A DNA stretch of 42,399 nt from a virus: IMG/VR virus record IMGVR_UViG_3300042923_000974, positions 1-42,399 of that record; one strand, 5' to 3'. Positions within the stretch are counted from its first letter, which is position 1; each line of letters begins with the position of its first letter. Positions 13,805-21,010 of the stretch are shown here, in pieces. The notes below the pieces were generated by a model. That model saw only the letters and a list, made by a program, of their open reading frames with translations, was not told the DNA's origin and did no database searches. A program made the position numbers and the translations under genes.

Positions 13805-16216
13805 TTGAGCACCCAGCAACAAATGAAACCCATTCCAAAATTAAAATATGATGGCTCGATCACTATTGCAACAGGACGGAATCGGAAAGAAACTCACTGG
13901 AAAAATAAAGAGATGCTTTGGTCGGATTTCACCAAACGTCTTTCCCAAACCACTCGTACAGGTGAAACCTACAGCGAGTACAAGAAGTTTAGTAAAAGTC
14001 AGCAGGACCAGATAAAAGATGTTGGTGGTTTTGTCGGGGGCTCCCTTAAAGGGGGGCGTCGAAAAACCGAAGCTGTAGCATGGCGACAGCTATTAACCTT
14101 AGACGCAGATTTTGTAAAAGGTGACTTATGGTCATCTGTGGAGATGATGTTTGACTTTGCTTGTTTGGCTTATTCCACTCATAAGCACCATCCAGAAAAT
14201 CCGCGTTTACGGTTAGTTATTCCCTTAAGTCGACCGATTACTCCTGATGAGTATCAAGCCGTTTCTCGTAGAATTGCTGCAGATATTGGGATTGATTTTT
14301 TCGATGATACCACCTACCAACCTCACCGATTAATGTACTGGCCGTCAACGTCTCAAGATGGGGAGTATGAATTCCAATATCAAGATGAGCCTTGGTTAGA
14401 TCCTGACACCGTATTAGCAAGATACACTGATTGGACAGACCCATCATATTGGCCAGAATCATCAAGAGTACAGCAGGCGCGTCAAAAGATGGCAGATAAA
14501 CAGGGTGACCCACATGAGAAGCCTGGTATGGTCGGTGCCTTTTGTCGTACGTATTCCATCACGGAAGCGATTGAAACCTTTTTAGAAGATGTTTATGAAC
14601 CTGCAGACAATGGTCGTTATACGTTCTTAGGTGGTTCAACTACAGGCGGTTTAATCCTTTATGACCATGAGAAATTTGCTTTTTCTCATCACGGTACAGA
14701 CCCGATTAGCGGTCATTTGGTAAACGCCTTTGACTTAATACGAATTCATAAGTTTGGGTTACAAGACGATGAAGCTGAGCCAGGAACACCGGTCGTGAAA
14801 TTACCATCTTATACAGCCATGATGGAGTTTTCCTCAAAGGATAAACGGGTGAAAAAAGTTTTAGGGGAGGAACGAGTAGCCTCTATTCATGAAGATTTTG
14901 AAGTTGAAAAGGACTGGTTAGAAGAACTCGAGTATAACAAAAACGGAACTAAGCTTTTATCTACTCGAGAAAATATTCTATTAATCTTAGAAAATGACCC
15001 GAATTTGGCAGGGAAAATAGCCATTAATGAGTTTTCCCATCGAGCCGTTATTAAAGAAAAATTGCCGTGGGCGAATACAAGTGCAAACAGTCCGTGGAGT
15101 GATCAGGACGATTCAGCTCTCAAGCATTACTTAGAAAAAATCTATGAAATTAATTCACCAACAAAAGTACATGATTCGTTTCAAGTGCTATTGAAGAAAC
15201 ATCGTTTCCATCCTGTTCGCGATTATCTGGAAGGTTTAGTGTGGGATGGCGTACCTCGTTTAGATACTGTTTTTATTGATTACTTAGGCGCAGATGATAC
15301 CAAATACACTCGAGCTGTTACACGTAAATCACTAACAGCAGCCGTTGCACGAATTATGGTGCCTGGTATCAAATTCGACTACATGTTAACCATGGTCGGT
15401 ACTCAGGGACTTGGTAAAAGTTACATCTTAACTAAGCTTGGTCAAGGTTGGTTTAGTGATTCCTTAACCACGGTACAGGGAAAGGAAGCCTATGAACAAC
15501 TTCAGGGAGTTTGGCTCATGGAAATGGGCGAGTTATCCGCAGCACGTAAAGCTGATGTTGAGGCTATAAAGCATTTCCTATCTAAACAAGAGGACATTTA
15601 TCGAGTGGCTTATGGTCGCCAGTTATCCGTTTTCCCTCGACAATGTGTGTTTTTCGGTACGACAAACGACCGTGAATTCCTAAAAGATAGAACGGGTAAT
15701 AGACGTTTTTGGCCCATTACTGTTGGCATTCACCCACGTAAAAAAAGCATATGGAGTGATTTAAGCCAACAGGAAATTGACCAGATATGGGCTGAGGCTG
15801 TTGAAGTGTGGAAAGGAAAAGAGCCTCTCCATTTAAGTGGTGAATTAGAAGTAGAAGCTCAAATGGTACAAGCAGCTCATACGGAAGAAAGTCCACTGTT
15901 CGGACCTGTTCAAGAATACCTTAATAAGCTGTTACCTGAGGATTGGAATGAACGGGATGTAGGCTCCAGAAGAATGTTCCTAAGTGGAGATTTTGGAGAG
16001 AATGTCGGGACAGTAAAACGCGATAAGATTTGCGCTCTTGAAGTGTGGGTCGAAATGTTAGGTGGAGACTTGAAGCGTTTTCCTGCTATGGATCGGAGAG
16101 AAATCAACGATATCTTAAGACGAATGCCAGGATGGGAATCCTATAACGGCGGGGCAGCTTTACGGTTTGGAGATATCTATGGTCGTCAAAGGGCTTATGT
16201 AAGAGTAGAAGAGTAG
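13805..16216 (+). CDS. VapE-type primase-helicase
   Basis: An 803-residue two-part replication protein. The N-terminal region (about 1-230) has a primase-like core with LTLDADF (D-x-D) and PRLRLVIPL. The C-terminal virulence-associated-E ATPase has Walker A GTQGLGKS (532-539), the LMEMGELSAARKADVEAIKHF region and FFGTTNDREFLKDRTGNRRFW. It is expected to prime and unwind phage DNA and probably to recognise the origin. Start TTG after a weak GAAGTGA site. The TGTCAACA repeat array lies about 1.2 kb downstream, comparable to the relation of Rep and ori in some satellite phages. Confidence 0.92.
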   Translation: MSTQQQMKPIPKLKYDGSITIATGRNRKETHWKNKEMLWSDFTKRLSQTTRTGETYSEYKKFSKSQQDQIKDVGGFVGGSLKGGRRKTEAVAWRQLLTLDADFVKGDLWSSVEMMFDFACLAYSTHKHHPENPRLRLVIPLSRPITPDEYQAVSRRIAADIGIDFFDDTTYQPHRLMYWPSTSQDGEYEFQYQDEPWLDPDTVLARYTDWTDPSYWPESSRVQQARQKMADKQGDPHEKPGMVGAFCRTYSITEAIETFLEDVYEPADNGRYTFLGGSTTGGLILYDHEKFAFSHHGTDPISGHLVNAFDLIRIHKFGLQDDEAEPGTPVVKLPSYTAMMEFSSKDKRVKKVLGEERVASIHEDFEVEKDWLEELEYNKNGTKLLSTRENILLILENDPNLAGKIAINEFSHRAVIKEKLPWANTSANSPWSDQDDSALKHYLEKIYEINSPTKVHDSFQVLLKKHRFHPVRDYLEGLVWDGVPRLDTVFIDYLGADDTKYTRAVTRKSLTAAVARIMVPGIKFDYMLTMVGTQGLGKSYILTKLGQGWFSDSLTTVQGKEAYEQLQGVWLMEMGELSAARKADVEAIKHFLSKQEDIYRVAYGRQLSVFPRQCVFFGTTNDREFLKDRTGNRRFWPITVGIHPRKKSIWSDLSQQEIDQIWAEAVEVWKGKEPLHLSGELEVEAQMVQAAHTEESPLFGPVQEYLNKLLPEDWNERDVGSRRMFLSGDFGENVGTVKRDKICALEVWVEMLGGDLKRFPAMDRREINDILRRMPGWESYNGGAALRFGDIYGRQRAYVRVEE

Positions 16217-16278
16217 TTAACTATTCCAGGAGCGTTAAAAGCGCTCTTGGTAACTTGTTAGAGTGGGAGGTTATTAGG

Positions 16279-16449
16279 TTGTTAGACAAACGTAATTTAG
16301 TTTTGATTGAAAAAACAACAAACATTTTAGGTAAAAACACGAAGCATATGCCTTTGATTGCTGTTATCGAAGGATTAGTTGAAGTGATTGAAAAGAACAG
16401 TTTGCCGGAAGGTAAAAAGGCTAATTACTTGGATCTGGATGACGAATAA
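16279..16449 (+). CDS. Small protein, unknown
   Basis: A 56-residue protein. TTG 16279 lies 8 nt after GGGAGG (16265-16270). An earlier in-frame TTG at 16255 precedes the ribosome site and is less likely. One amphipathic helix (MPLIAVIEGLVEVIEKN) and an acidic tail are visible. Unknown function. Confidence 0.6.
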   Translation: MLDKRNLVLIEKTTNILGKNTKHMPLIAVIEGLVEVIEKNSLPEGKKANYLDLDDE

Positions 16450-16482
16450 TCGACCGAAATGACGACATAAGGAGGTTTGAAA

Positions 16483-16701
16483 ATGGGTGACGAAACATTT
16501 GAATCGGTAGTGCAAAAATTAGCTGACTTAGATGTGCAGTATCTAAATTTACATCGTGCTTGGAGAAAAGAAAAAGCCGATAGAATCCGTATGGAAAACA
16601 CTTTGAAAAATATTCAAGAATTGATAGATGGGAATAACCACACTCCGTTATTAGAGGATATTTACAGAGCCGTTAATAGAGGTTTAGGTGTTGGTGAGTA
16701 G
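16483..16701 (+). CDS. Small coiled-coil protein, unknown
   Basis: A 72-residue charged helical protein (ESVVQKLADLDVQYLNLHRAW). The ATG lies 7 nt after AAGGAGG. Probably a short coiled coil. No family recognised. Confidence 0.65.
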   Translation: MGDETFESVVQKLADLDVQYLNLHRAWRKEKADRIRMENTLKNIQELIDGNNHTPLLEDIYRAVNRGLGVGE

Positions 16702-16744
16702 TGAACAATTCGAGAAAATTATGAAGTAAAAGGAGTTGTATTTA

Positions 16745-17239
16745 ATGGCATATCAACCTAAAAGTTATAGGAAATTTGTTGCAAAATCTGCCGTATCAAG
16801 ATGTGATTTCGCTGGATGTACTGATTATGCAACTACAAAAGGCATTGTTTTCGCAAGAAATGAATCTGGAGGTAACGATATACCTACACCTGTTAGTGCA
16901 TGTGATAAACATAAGAAAATGTCTAGTTTCTTTGAAGATGTTAATTCAGTGGTTATTGAATACCGCACTCGTAAAGATTATTGCCATTGTTGTGACCAAA
17001 AGCTATCTAATCCAAAAATAAGTGAAATTAGAGAATTTGAATTCAACAAAGATAACCTATTGAGTTGGGGAGATTGGAAAGATATAGCAGAGTTTGAGGA
17101 AGATTTAAGGGAATGTGTTAGAGATTATGTTTGTGAAACGATTAGTTTTTTCGCAACTAATTCATCCGAAAAACTTATTATTAGTCCTAGTGAGTTTGGT
17201 AAAGTGCAACAATTTGTTTTAAACACCATAAAAAGTTAA
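16745..17239 (+). CDS. Cysteine-rich protein, possible zinc binding
   Basis: A 164-residue protein. Its N-terminal half has Cys/His clusters: CDFAGCTDYATTKG, SACDKHKK and YCHCCDQKL, which suggests one or two zinc fingers. The C-terminal half is acidic and helical. ATG 16745 lies 9 nt after AAAGGAG; a TTG at 16736 would be too close. I do not recognise the family. Its slightly more AT-rich codon use than the neighbouring replication genes may reflect separate acquisition. Confidence 0.7.
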   Translation: MAYQPKSYRKFVAKSAVSRCDFAGCTDYATTKGIVFARNESGGNDIPTPVSACDKHKKMSSFFEDVNSVVIEYRTRKDYCHCCDQKLSNPKISEIREFEFNKDNLLSWGDWKDIAEFEEDLRECVRDYVCETISFFATNSSEKLIISPSEFGKVQQFVLNTIKS

Positions 17240-17260
17240 TGGCAAAGAGGGAGAATGAAA

Positions 17261-17359
17261 ATGCTTTACACACTTTTGTTAGCGATAGCCTTCGTTTCAG
17301 GAATAATAGTAGGAATGATCATCATGTTTCTTACTTTTTTAAAGCAGTGGAGACTTTAG
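17261..17359 (+). CDS. Single-pass membrane microprotein (32 aa)
   Basis: A 32-residue hydrophobic peptide (LYTLLLAIAFVSGIIVGM, ends LKQWRL). AGAGGGAG (17246-17253) lies 7 nt before the ATG. The competing 108-codon frame starting at 17239 reads straight into the repeat array, and its sequence is only a translation of the repeats. One membrane helix with a basic C-terminal end. Function unknown. Confidence 0.55.
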   Translation: MLYTLLLAIAFVSGIIVGMIIMFLTFLKQWRL

Positions 17360-17377
17360 AAAAAAGAAAGATATGGG

Positions 17378-17733
17378 TGTCAACAAAGTCTGTTTTAGTG
17401 TCAACAAAGTACCCCAAAGTGTCAACAAAGTCGGCAAAATGTCAACAGAACAGGTGTCAACAATGTCAACAGAAAAAGGGCGATTTTTTGCAACGGTTAG
17501 CGTTTATAGAATTTAGTGTCAACAATGTCAACAGAAAAAAAGGCTTTGTTGACACCCTTTGTTGACGGGTTAAACCTTAGAGCCACAAGGGATTGAGGGT
17601 TAGTGTCAACAATGTCAACAGAAAATCTATATAGATATATGAATTATAGAAAATATACACATACGTATATAGGGAAATTCTATAATGCGCACACACGTAA
17701 GGGAAACAAGAAATTTCGTTGACACTGTTGACA
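17378..17733. repeat. TGTCAACA repeat array; candidate replication origin
   Basis: TGTCAACA occurs on the plus strand at 17378, 17399, 17420, 17440, 17455, 17464, 17517, 17526, 17604 and 17613. It occurs inverted (TGTTGACA) at 17547 and 17726, with one-mismatch copies at 17560 and 17717. The first four are 20-21 bp apart (two helical turns); three pairs are 9 bp apart (TGTCAACAATGTCAACAG). Between 17622 and 17690 lies a very AT-rich stretch suited to strand opening. The region has no credible gene. Iterons beside an AT-rich tract in the middle of replication genes are the classical look of an initiator-bound origin. Alternative: operators for a repressor. The array occupies the 17360-17757 gap. 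Confidence 0.75.
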
Positions 17734-17757
17734 GGCTCTATCGGAGGGATGCCAAAG

Positions 17758-18066
17758 ATGAAGGAAGGCCCATTGGAACGGCGATTGAAAAAAGAGGTTG
17801 AGAGGTTGGGAGGTAAGGCACTTAAATTCACGTCACCTGGTTTATCTGGAGTGCCTGATAGGCTTGTATTGATTCCATGTGGGCGGTTAGTGTTTGTGGA
17901 GATGAAAGCCCCAGGTGAACCTCTTAGACCCTTACAAGAAAAACGGAAAAGAGAATTAGAGGCTTTGGGTTTCAAAGTCTATAAGATTGATTCTCTAGCA
18001 ACCATTGAAGAATTTATTAGGGAAGTGAGCATATGGAGTTTAAACCTCACAAATATCAGAAAATAG
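17758..18066 (+). CDS. VRR-NUC domain nuclease
   Basis: A 102-residue stand-alone VRR-NUC protein: E-x-x-L-x-x-x-V start (GPLERRLKKEVERLGG), then SPGLSGVPDRLVL, VFVEMKAPG (E-x-K of the PD-(D/E)XK fold) and PLQEKRKRELEALGFKVY. The single domain is the usual phage length. Family members act as structure-specific nucleases or resolvases. ATG 17758 is chosen because GGAGGG (17743-17748) is too close to the ATG at 17749. It overlaps the SNF2 helicase gene by 34 nt. Confidence 0.92.
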   Translation: MKEGPLERRLKKEVERLGGKALKFTSPGLSGVPDRLVLIPCGRLVFVEMKAPGEPLRPLQEKRKRELEALGFKVYKIDSLATIEEFIREVSIWSLNLTNIRK

Positions 18067-19394
18067 CCATTGATCATGTACTAGAACATCCAGCAGCAGG
18101 ATTGTTTTTGGATATGGGTTTAGGTAAAACGGTCACCACACTAACGGTTATATCCGACCTGCTTCACGATTACTTTGAGGTCTCAAAGGTTTTAGTTATC
18201 GCACCTTTACGAGTAGCTGAGGACACCTGGAGCCGAGAAACGGAGAAATGGAACCACACCCAGTACTTAAAAGTTTCAAAGGTTTTAGGTCCAGTAAAAA
18301 AAAGAATCGAAGCCCTGACCGAAAAAGCTGACCTTTACGTCATTAATCGGGAGAACATCGAGTGGTTAGTAGAACACTATAAAACGAAATGGCCGTTTGA
18401 CATGGTAGTCATCGATGAGCTTTCCAGTTTTAAATCATCGAAAGCCAAACGGTTTAGATCCTTAAAAAAAGTACGACCTTTTATCAAACGAATCGTAGGC
18501 TTAACCGGAACACCAGCACCTAATAGTTTAATTGATTTATGGCCACAGCTTTATCTACTAGATCAGGGTGAACGATTAGGAAAGACCGTTTCAGGTTATA
18601 AAGAACGATATTTCCAACCTGATCAACGAGACCGACACATTGTCTACAGTTGGAAATTGAAACCTGAAGCTGAAAAAGTCATCCATGAAAAGGTATCAGA
18701 TATTTGCCTCAGTATGCAAGCAAAGGATTGGTTAAACCTTCCGAAACGAATCGATAACATCGTGAATGTCAAGATGGATTCGAAATCGAGAGATAAATAC
18801 AAACAACTAGAAAAGGATTTACTGCTTCCGTTTACTGACAGTGATGTGGTGGCTGATACCGCAGCTGTCTTATCCAATAAGCTATTACAAATGGCAAATG
18901 GAGCTGTTTATGACGAAAACAAAGAAGTTCAAGTCATTCACGATTCTAAGCTTTTAGCCTTAGAGGATATTTTAGAAGCTTCAAACGGTAAACCGATTTT
19001 AGTTTTTTACACCTATCAACATGATTTATCCAGGATCCAATCTCAATTTAATTTTGCAAGAAAACTTGAAACGGGTGAAGATATCAGGGCCTGGAACCGA
19101 AAAGAGATTGATATGCTACTAGCCCATCCTGCTTCAGCAGGACATGGACTGAACCTTCAAGACGGTGGAAATATCATCGTCTGGTTTGGATTACCATGGA
19201 GCCTTGAGCTGTATCAGCAAGCGAATGCAAGACTAGACAGACAAGGACAAAAACATAGCGTCATTGTTCACCACTTAGTCGCAGAGAATACAGTCGATGA
19301 AGATGTCATGAAAGCTTTGAAAAACAAAACAGTAGGACAGGATGCCTTATTAGAAGCAGTAAAAGCACGATTGGAGAGGGTGAGCCCGTGTTAG
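18033..19394 (+). CDS. SNF2-family helicase/translocase
   Basis: A 453-residue superfamily 2 ATPase. Walker A is DMGLGKT (27-33). Motif II is DELS (128-131) in place of DEAH. Motif III is GLTGTPAPN. The C-terminal SNF2 helicase part has ASAGHGLNLQ and ANARLDRQGQ (motif VI). It is short, as usual for phage SNF2 proteins that pair with VRR-NUC. It probably remodels or unwinds replication or recombination intermediates. The gene starts within the VRR-NUC gene, indicating tight co-expression. Confidence 0.94.
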   Translation: MEFKPHKYQKIAIDHVLEHPAAGLFLDMGLGKTVTTLTVISDLLHDYFEVSKVLVIAPLRVAEDTWSRETEKWNHTQYLKVSKVLGPVKKRIEALTEKADLYVINRENIEWLVEHYKTKWPFDMVVIDELSSFKSSKAKRFRSLKKVRPFIKRIVGLTGTPAPNSLIDLWPQLYLLDQGERLGKTVSGYKERYFQPDQRDRHIVYSWKLKPEAEKVIHEKVSDICLSMQAKDWLNLPKRIDNIVNVKMDSKSRDKYKQLEKDLLLPFTDSDVVADTAAVLSNKLLQMANGAVYDENKEVQVIHDSKLLALEDILEASNGKPILVFYTYQHDLSRIQSQFNFARKLETGEDIRAWNRKEIDMLLAHPASAGHGLNLQDGGNIIVWFGLPWSLELYQQANARLDRQGQKHSVIVHHLVAENTVDEDVMKALKNKTVGQDALLEAVKARLERVSPC

Positions 19395-19765
19395 ATACAT
19401 TTATCCTTTACAATGACTTATGTTTAGAAATCGATGTGATTGAGGAGCAAATCAAGTTGGCTGAAGCTGAAAGAGAACAATGGTGGATCGGTGGAAGATT
19501 GTTTGATAGCGTGCCCATGAATAATGCAGCTGAACGATTTGACAAACTGACCGATAAAATTGAGCGAATGGAAACCTTAGTCAAAAAGAAAAAAGAGGTT
19601 AAGGCTAAGATTGAGAAGCTGATGAACCAGTATGAAGAGATGCCTAGAAAGGTAGCCTACATGAAATTTGTACAAGGGAAAACGTTAAAAGAAATCGCCA
19701 TCGAATTGAATTACAATTACGATTATGTCAGAGAAATCTTCAGCAAAATGAAGAGGGCTATCTAA
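19388..19765 (+). CDS. ArpU/RinA-like late transcription regulator
   Basis: A 125-residue protein. The N-terminal half is a coiled coil (EEQIKLAEAEREQW, then IERMETLVKKKKEVKAKIEKL). The C-terminal half is a sigma-region-4-like HTH (MKFVQGKTLKEIAIELNYNYDYVREIFSKMKRA). Length and position (last early gene before the terminase) match ArpU/RinA-type activators of late genes. GTG start overlaps the helicase by 7 nt. Confidence 0.8.
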   Translation: MLDTFILYNDLCLEIDVIEEQIKLAEAEREQWWIGGRLFDSVPMNNAAERFDKLTDKIERMETLVKKKKEVKAKIEKLMNQYEEMPRKVAYMKFVQGKTLKEIAIELNYNYDYVREIFSKMKRAI

Positions 19766-19768
19766 AAA

Positions 19769-19818
19769 CCCACAATTACCCCACAGACATCTTGATTCCT
19801 AATGTGATAGATTGGTAG
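19769..19818 (+). promoter_or_regulatory. Candidate late-gene control site
   Basis: Two CCCACA boxes (19769-19774 and 19780-19785) are spaced 11 bp, one helical turn, directly after the regulator gene. They are followed at about 20 nt by TGTGATAGATTGG, a possible -10 region. Its place between the ArpU-like gene and the packaging genes suggests that it is the target of that regulator. The exact -10 is uncertain. Confidence 0.4.
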
Positions 19819-19845
19819 CATGAGAAAACTGTAAATACGTAGGAG

Positions 19846-19880
19846 GCACCCGTTTATTTTAACGAGGTGCTTTTCTTATT
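19846..19880 (+). terminator. Terminator or attenuator before the packaging genes
   Basis: GCACCCGTT pairs with AACGAGGTGC (one bulged A), loop TATTTT, followed by TTTTCTTATT. It would stop early transcription and could be overcome when the late promoter is active. Confidence 0.6.
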
Positions 19881-19901
19881 CCCTAGAAAAAGGGTGATCA
19901 T

Positions 19902-20093
19902 ATGAAAATAGCTGATGTAATACCACGTAAACAAAAACAGCAATTAGAAAAAATGAAATCACCTAAGAAAAAACATAAAAAGAAACCTAAGCCACCGAAA
20001 AAGGAAGTGCTTAGTCAGAAAGACATAGAGGACTTAATGGGCATACATCGTGACACCTACAAGCGAAATAATGGGGCGATTAGAAGAAAATGA
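19902..20093 (+). CDS. Small Lys/Pro-rich protein
   Basis: A 63-residue basic protein with a KKKHKKKPKPPKK linker and a C-terminal helical part (SQKDIEDLMGIHRDTYKR) that resembles a single HTH. Possibly a DNA-binding packaging or late-expression factor. AAAGGGTGATC precedes the ATG. Confidence 0.65.
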   Translation: MKIADVIPRKQKQQLEKMKSPKKKHKKKPKPPKKEVLSQKDIEDLMGIHRDTYKRNNGAIRRK

Positions 20094-20158
20094 ACATCGT
20101 TTACCTAGTTATAAATGTCGTGTTGATTATTGCCATTAGTGGATTAAGTACAAAGTAG
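20090..20158 (+). CDS. Possible membrane microprotein (22 aa)
   Basis: A 22-residue hydrophobic peptide (MNIVYLVINVVLIIAISGL) whose ATG overlaps the previous stop (ATGA). There is no strong ribosome site, so expression would be by coupling. Reality uncertain. Confidence 0.35.
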   Translation: MNIVYLVINVVLIIAISGLSTK

Positions 20159-20161
20159 GTT

Positions 20162-20353
20162 ATGAAGATGGACGAGCTAATAAGTAAACAAAAAATATTA
20201 GACTTTATGACCAAACGATTTCAATCTCTCCAGGATGAGATTAATCGGGATTTTGGTGGCGGGCTTTCTGACCGTTTAGCCAAATGGCAGGAATGTAAGT
20301 TTTGGAAAGAAGCCATTGAACGTGGTGAGTTTGATCCAGACGAAAAGGTCTAA
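20162..20353 (+). CDS. Small charged protein before terminase
   Basis: A 63-residue helical protein (SKQKILDFMTKRFQSLQDEI, then LAKWQECKFWKEAIERGEF). A second ATG at 20168 fits the upstream AGG slightly better and would give 61 residues. Unknown function. Small proteins of this type are common upstream of terS. Confidence 0.65.
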   Translation: MKMDELISKQKILDFMTKRFQSLQDEINRDFGGGLSDRLAKWQECKFWKEAIERGEFDPDEKV

Positions 20354-20376
20354 TTGGAGGTAGGTGCGATTGTAAC

Positions 20377-20814
20377 ATGAGTAAGTTAACCGAAAAACAA
20401 AAACGTTTTGCTGACTATTATATTCAAACAGGTAATGCAACGGAATCAGCACGACGAGCAGGATATAAACAAGCACACGTTCAAGGAAGTCAGAACTTAG
20501 ACAAACTTAGCGTGAAAAACTATATCGACGAACGGCTCAGAGAACTGGAAGACAAACGTATTGCGAAAGCCGATGAAGTTCTCCAGATGCTAACCAGGAT
20601 CCTTCGCGATGAGGAAGAGGAAGAGGTTGTTGTCGTTGAAGGTGACGGAGAGGGACGTAGCAGCGCGACCACCATTACAAAAAAGGTTTCTGCTAAGGAC
20701 AGAATCAAAGCAGCTGAACTTTTAGGAAAACGATATGGAACGTGGCTGGATCGTCAAGAAATCAGTGGGAATGTTGGTGTCCAAATCGTAGATGATTTAG
20801 GAGACGATGAATAG
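20377..20814 (+). CDS. terS: Terminase small subunit
   Basis: A 145-residue terminase_2-type protein. The N-terminal HTH reads LTEKQKRFADYYIQTGNATESARRAGY. It has a central acidic/Val stretch (EEEEEVVVVEGDGEG) and a C-terminal oligomerisation segment (DRIKAAELLGKRYG). It recognises phage DNA for packaging and hands it to the large subunit. In headful phages the pac site often lies in or near this gene; no pac or cos sequence can be identified by eye. Confidence 0.93.
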   Translation: MSKLTEKQKRFADYYIQTGNATESARRAGYKQAHVQGSQNLDKLSVKNYIDERLRELEDKRIAKADEVLQMLTRILRDEEEEEVVVVEGDGEGRSSATTITKKVSAKDRIKAAELLGKRYGTWLDRQEISGNVGVQIVDDLGDDE

Positions 20815-20857
20815 AGTATGCAAACCTTGTTAACATAATCATACTTTCAGGAAGTCG

Positions 20858-20983
20858 ATATTTTTTAAACCTCAACAACAGCAATGGTTGGAGGAGCACT
20901 GGAAATTATCGAATATACGTGTTTTTATACATCGTTGTGAAATCAACGTTTTTCCTAAACAGGGAAGTAAAAAACATGAATAA
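20858..20983 (+). other. Possible small gene with a non-standard start
   Basis: Between terS and terL an open frame of about 41 codons has protein-like composition (KPQQQQWLEEHWKLSNIRVF, then HRCEINVFPKQ) but no ATG, GTG or TTG at its upstream end. Translation could begin at AUA 20858, which has AGGAAG 3 nt before it, or at an internal TTG. It may be a decayed gene. The rest of 20815-21010 shows no other feature I can support. Confidence 0.3.
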
Positions 20984-21010
20984 GAAACTGCATAAAATCG
21001 AGGTGGAAAC

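Noticed and set aside
16226-16252. Stem-loop after the primase-helicase gene (GAGCG with CGCTC)
   Set aside because: Short, interrupted stem and no U-tract; not convincing as a terminator.
17239-17565. 108-codon plus-strand frame running through the repeat array
   Set aside because: Its second half is only a translation of the TGTCAACA repeats; the well-placed ribosome site serves the overlapping 32-residue membrane peptide at 17261.
17378-17733. CRISPR array
   Set aside because: Units are only 8-9 bp, in both orientations, with irregular spacing; there are no unique spacers and no cas genes apart from a Cas4-like fold protein of the DUF2800 type.
17577-17975. 132-codon minus-strand frame
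   Set aside because: It lies over the repeat array and antisense to the clear VRR-NUC gene, and has no ribosome site.
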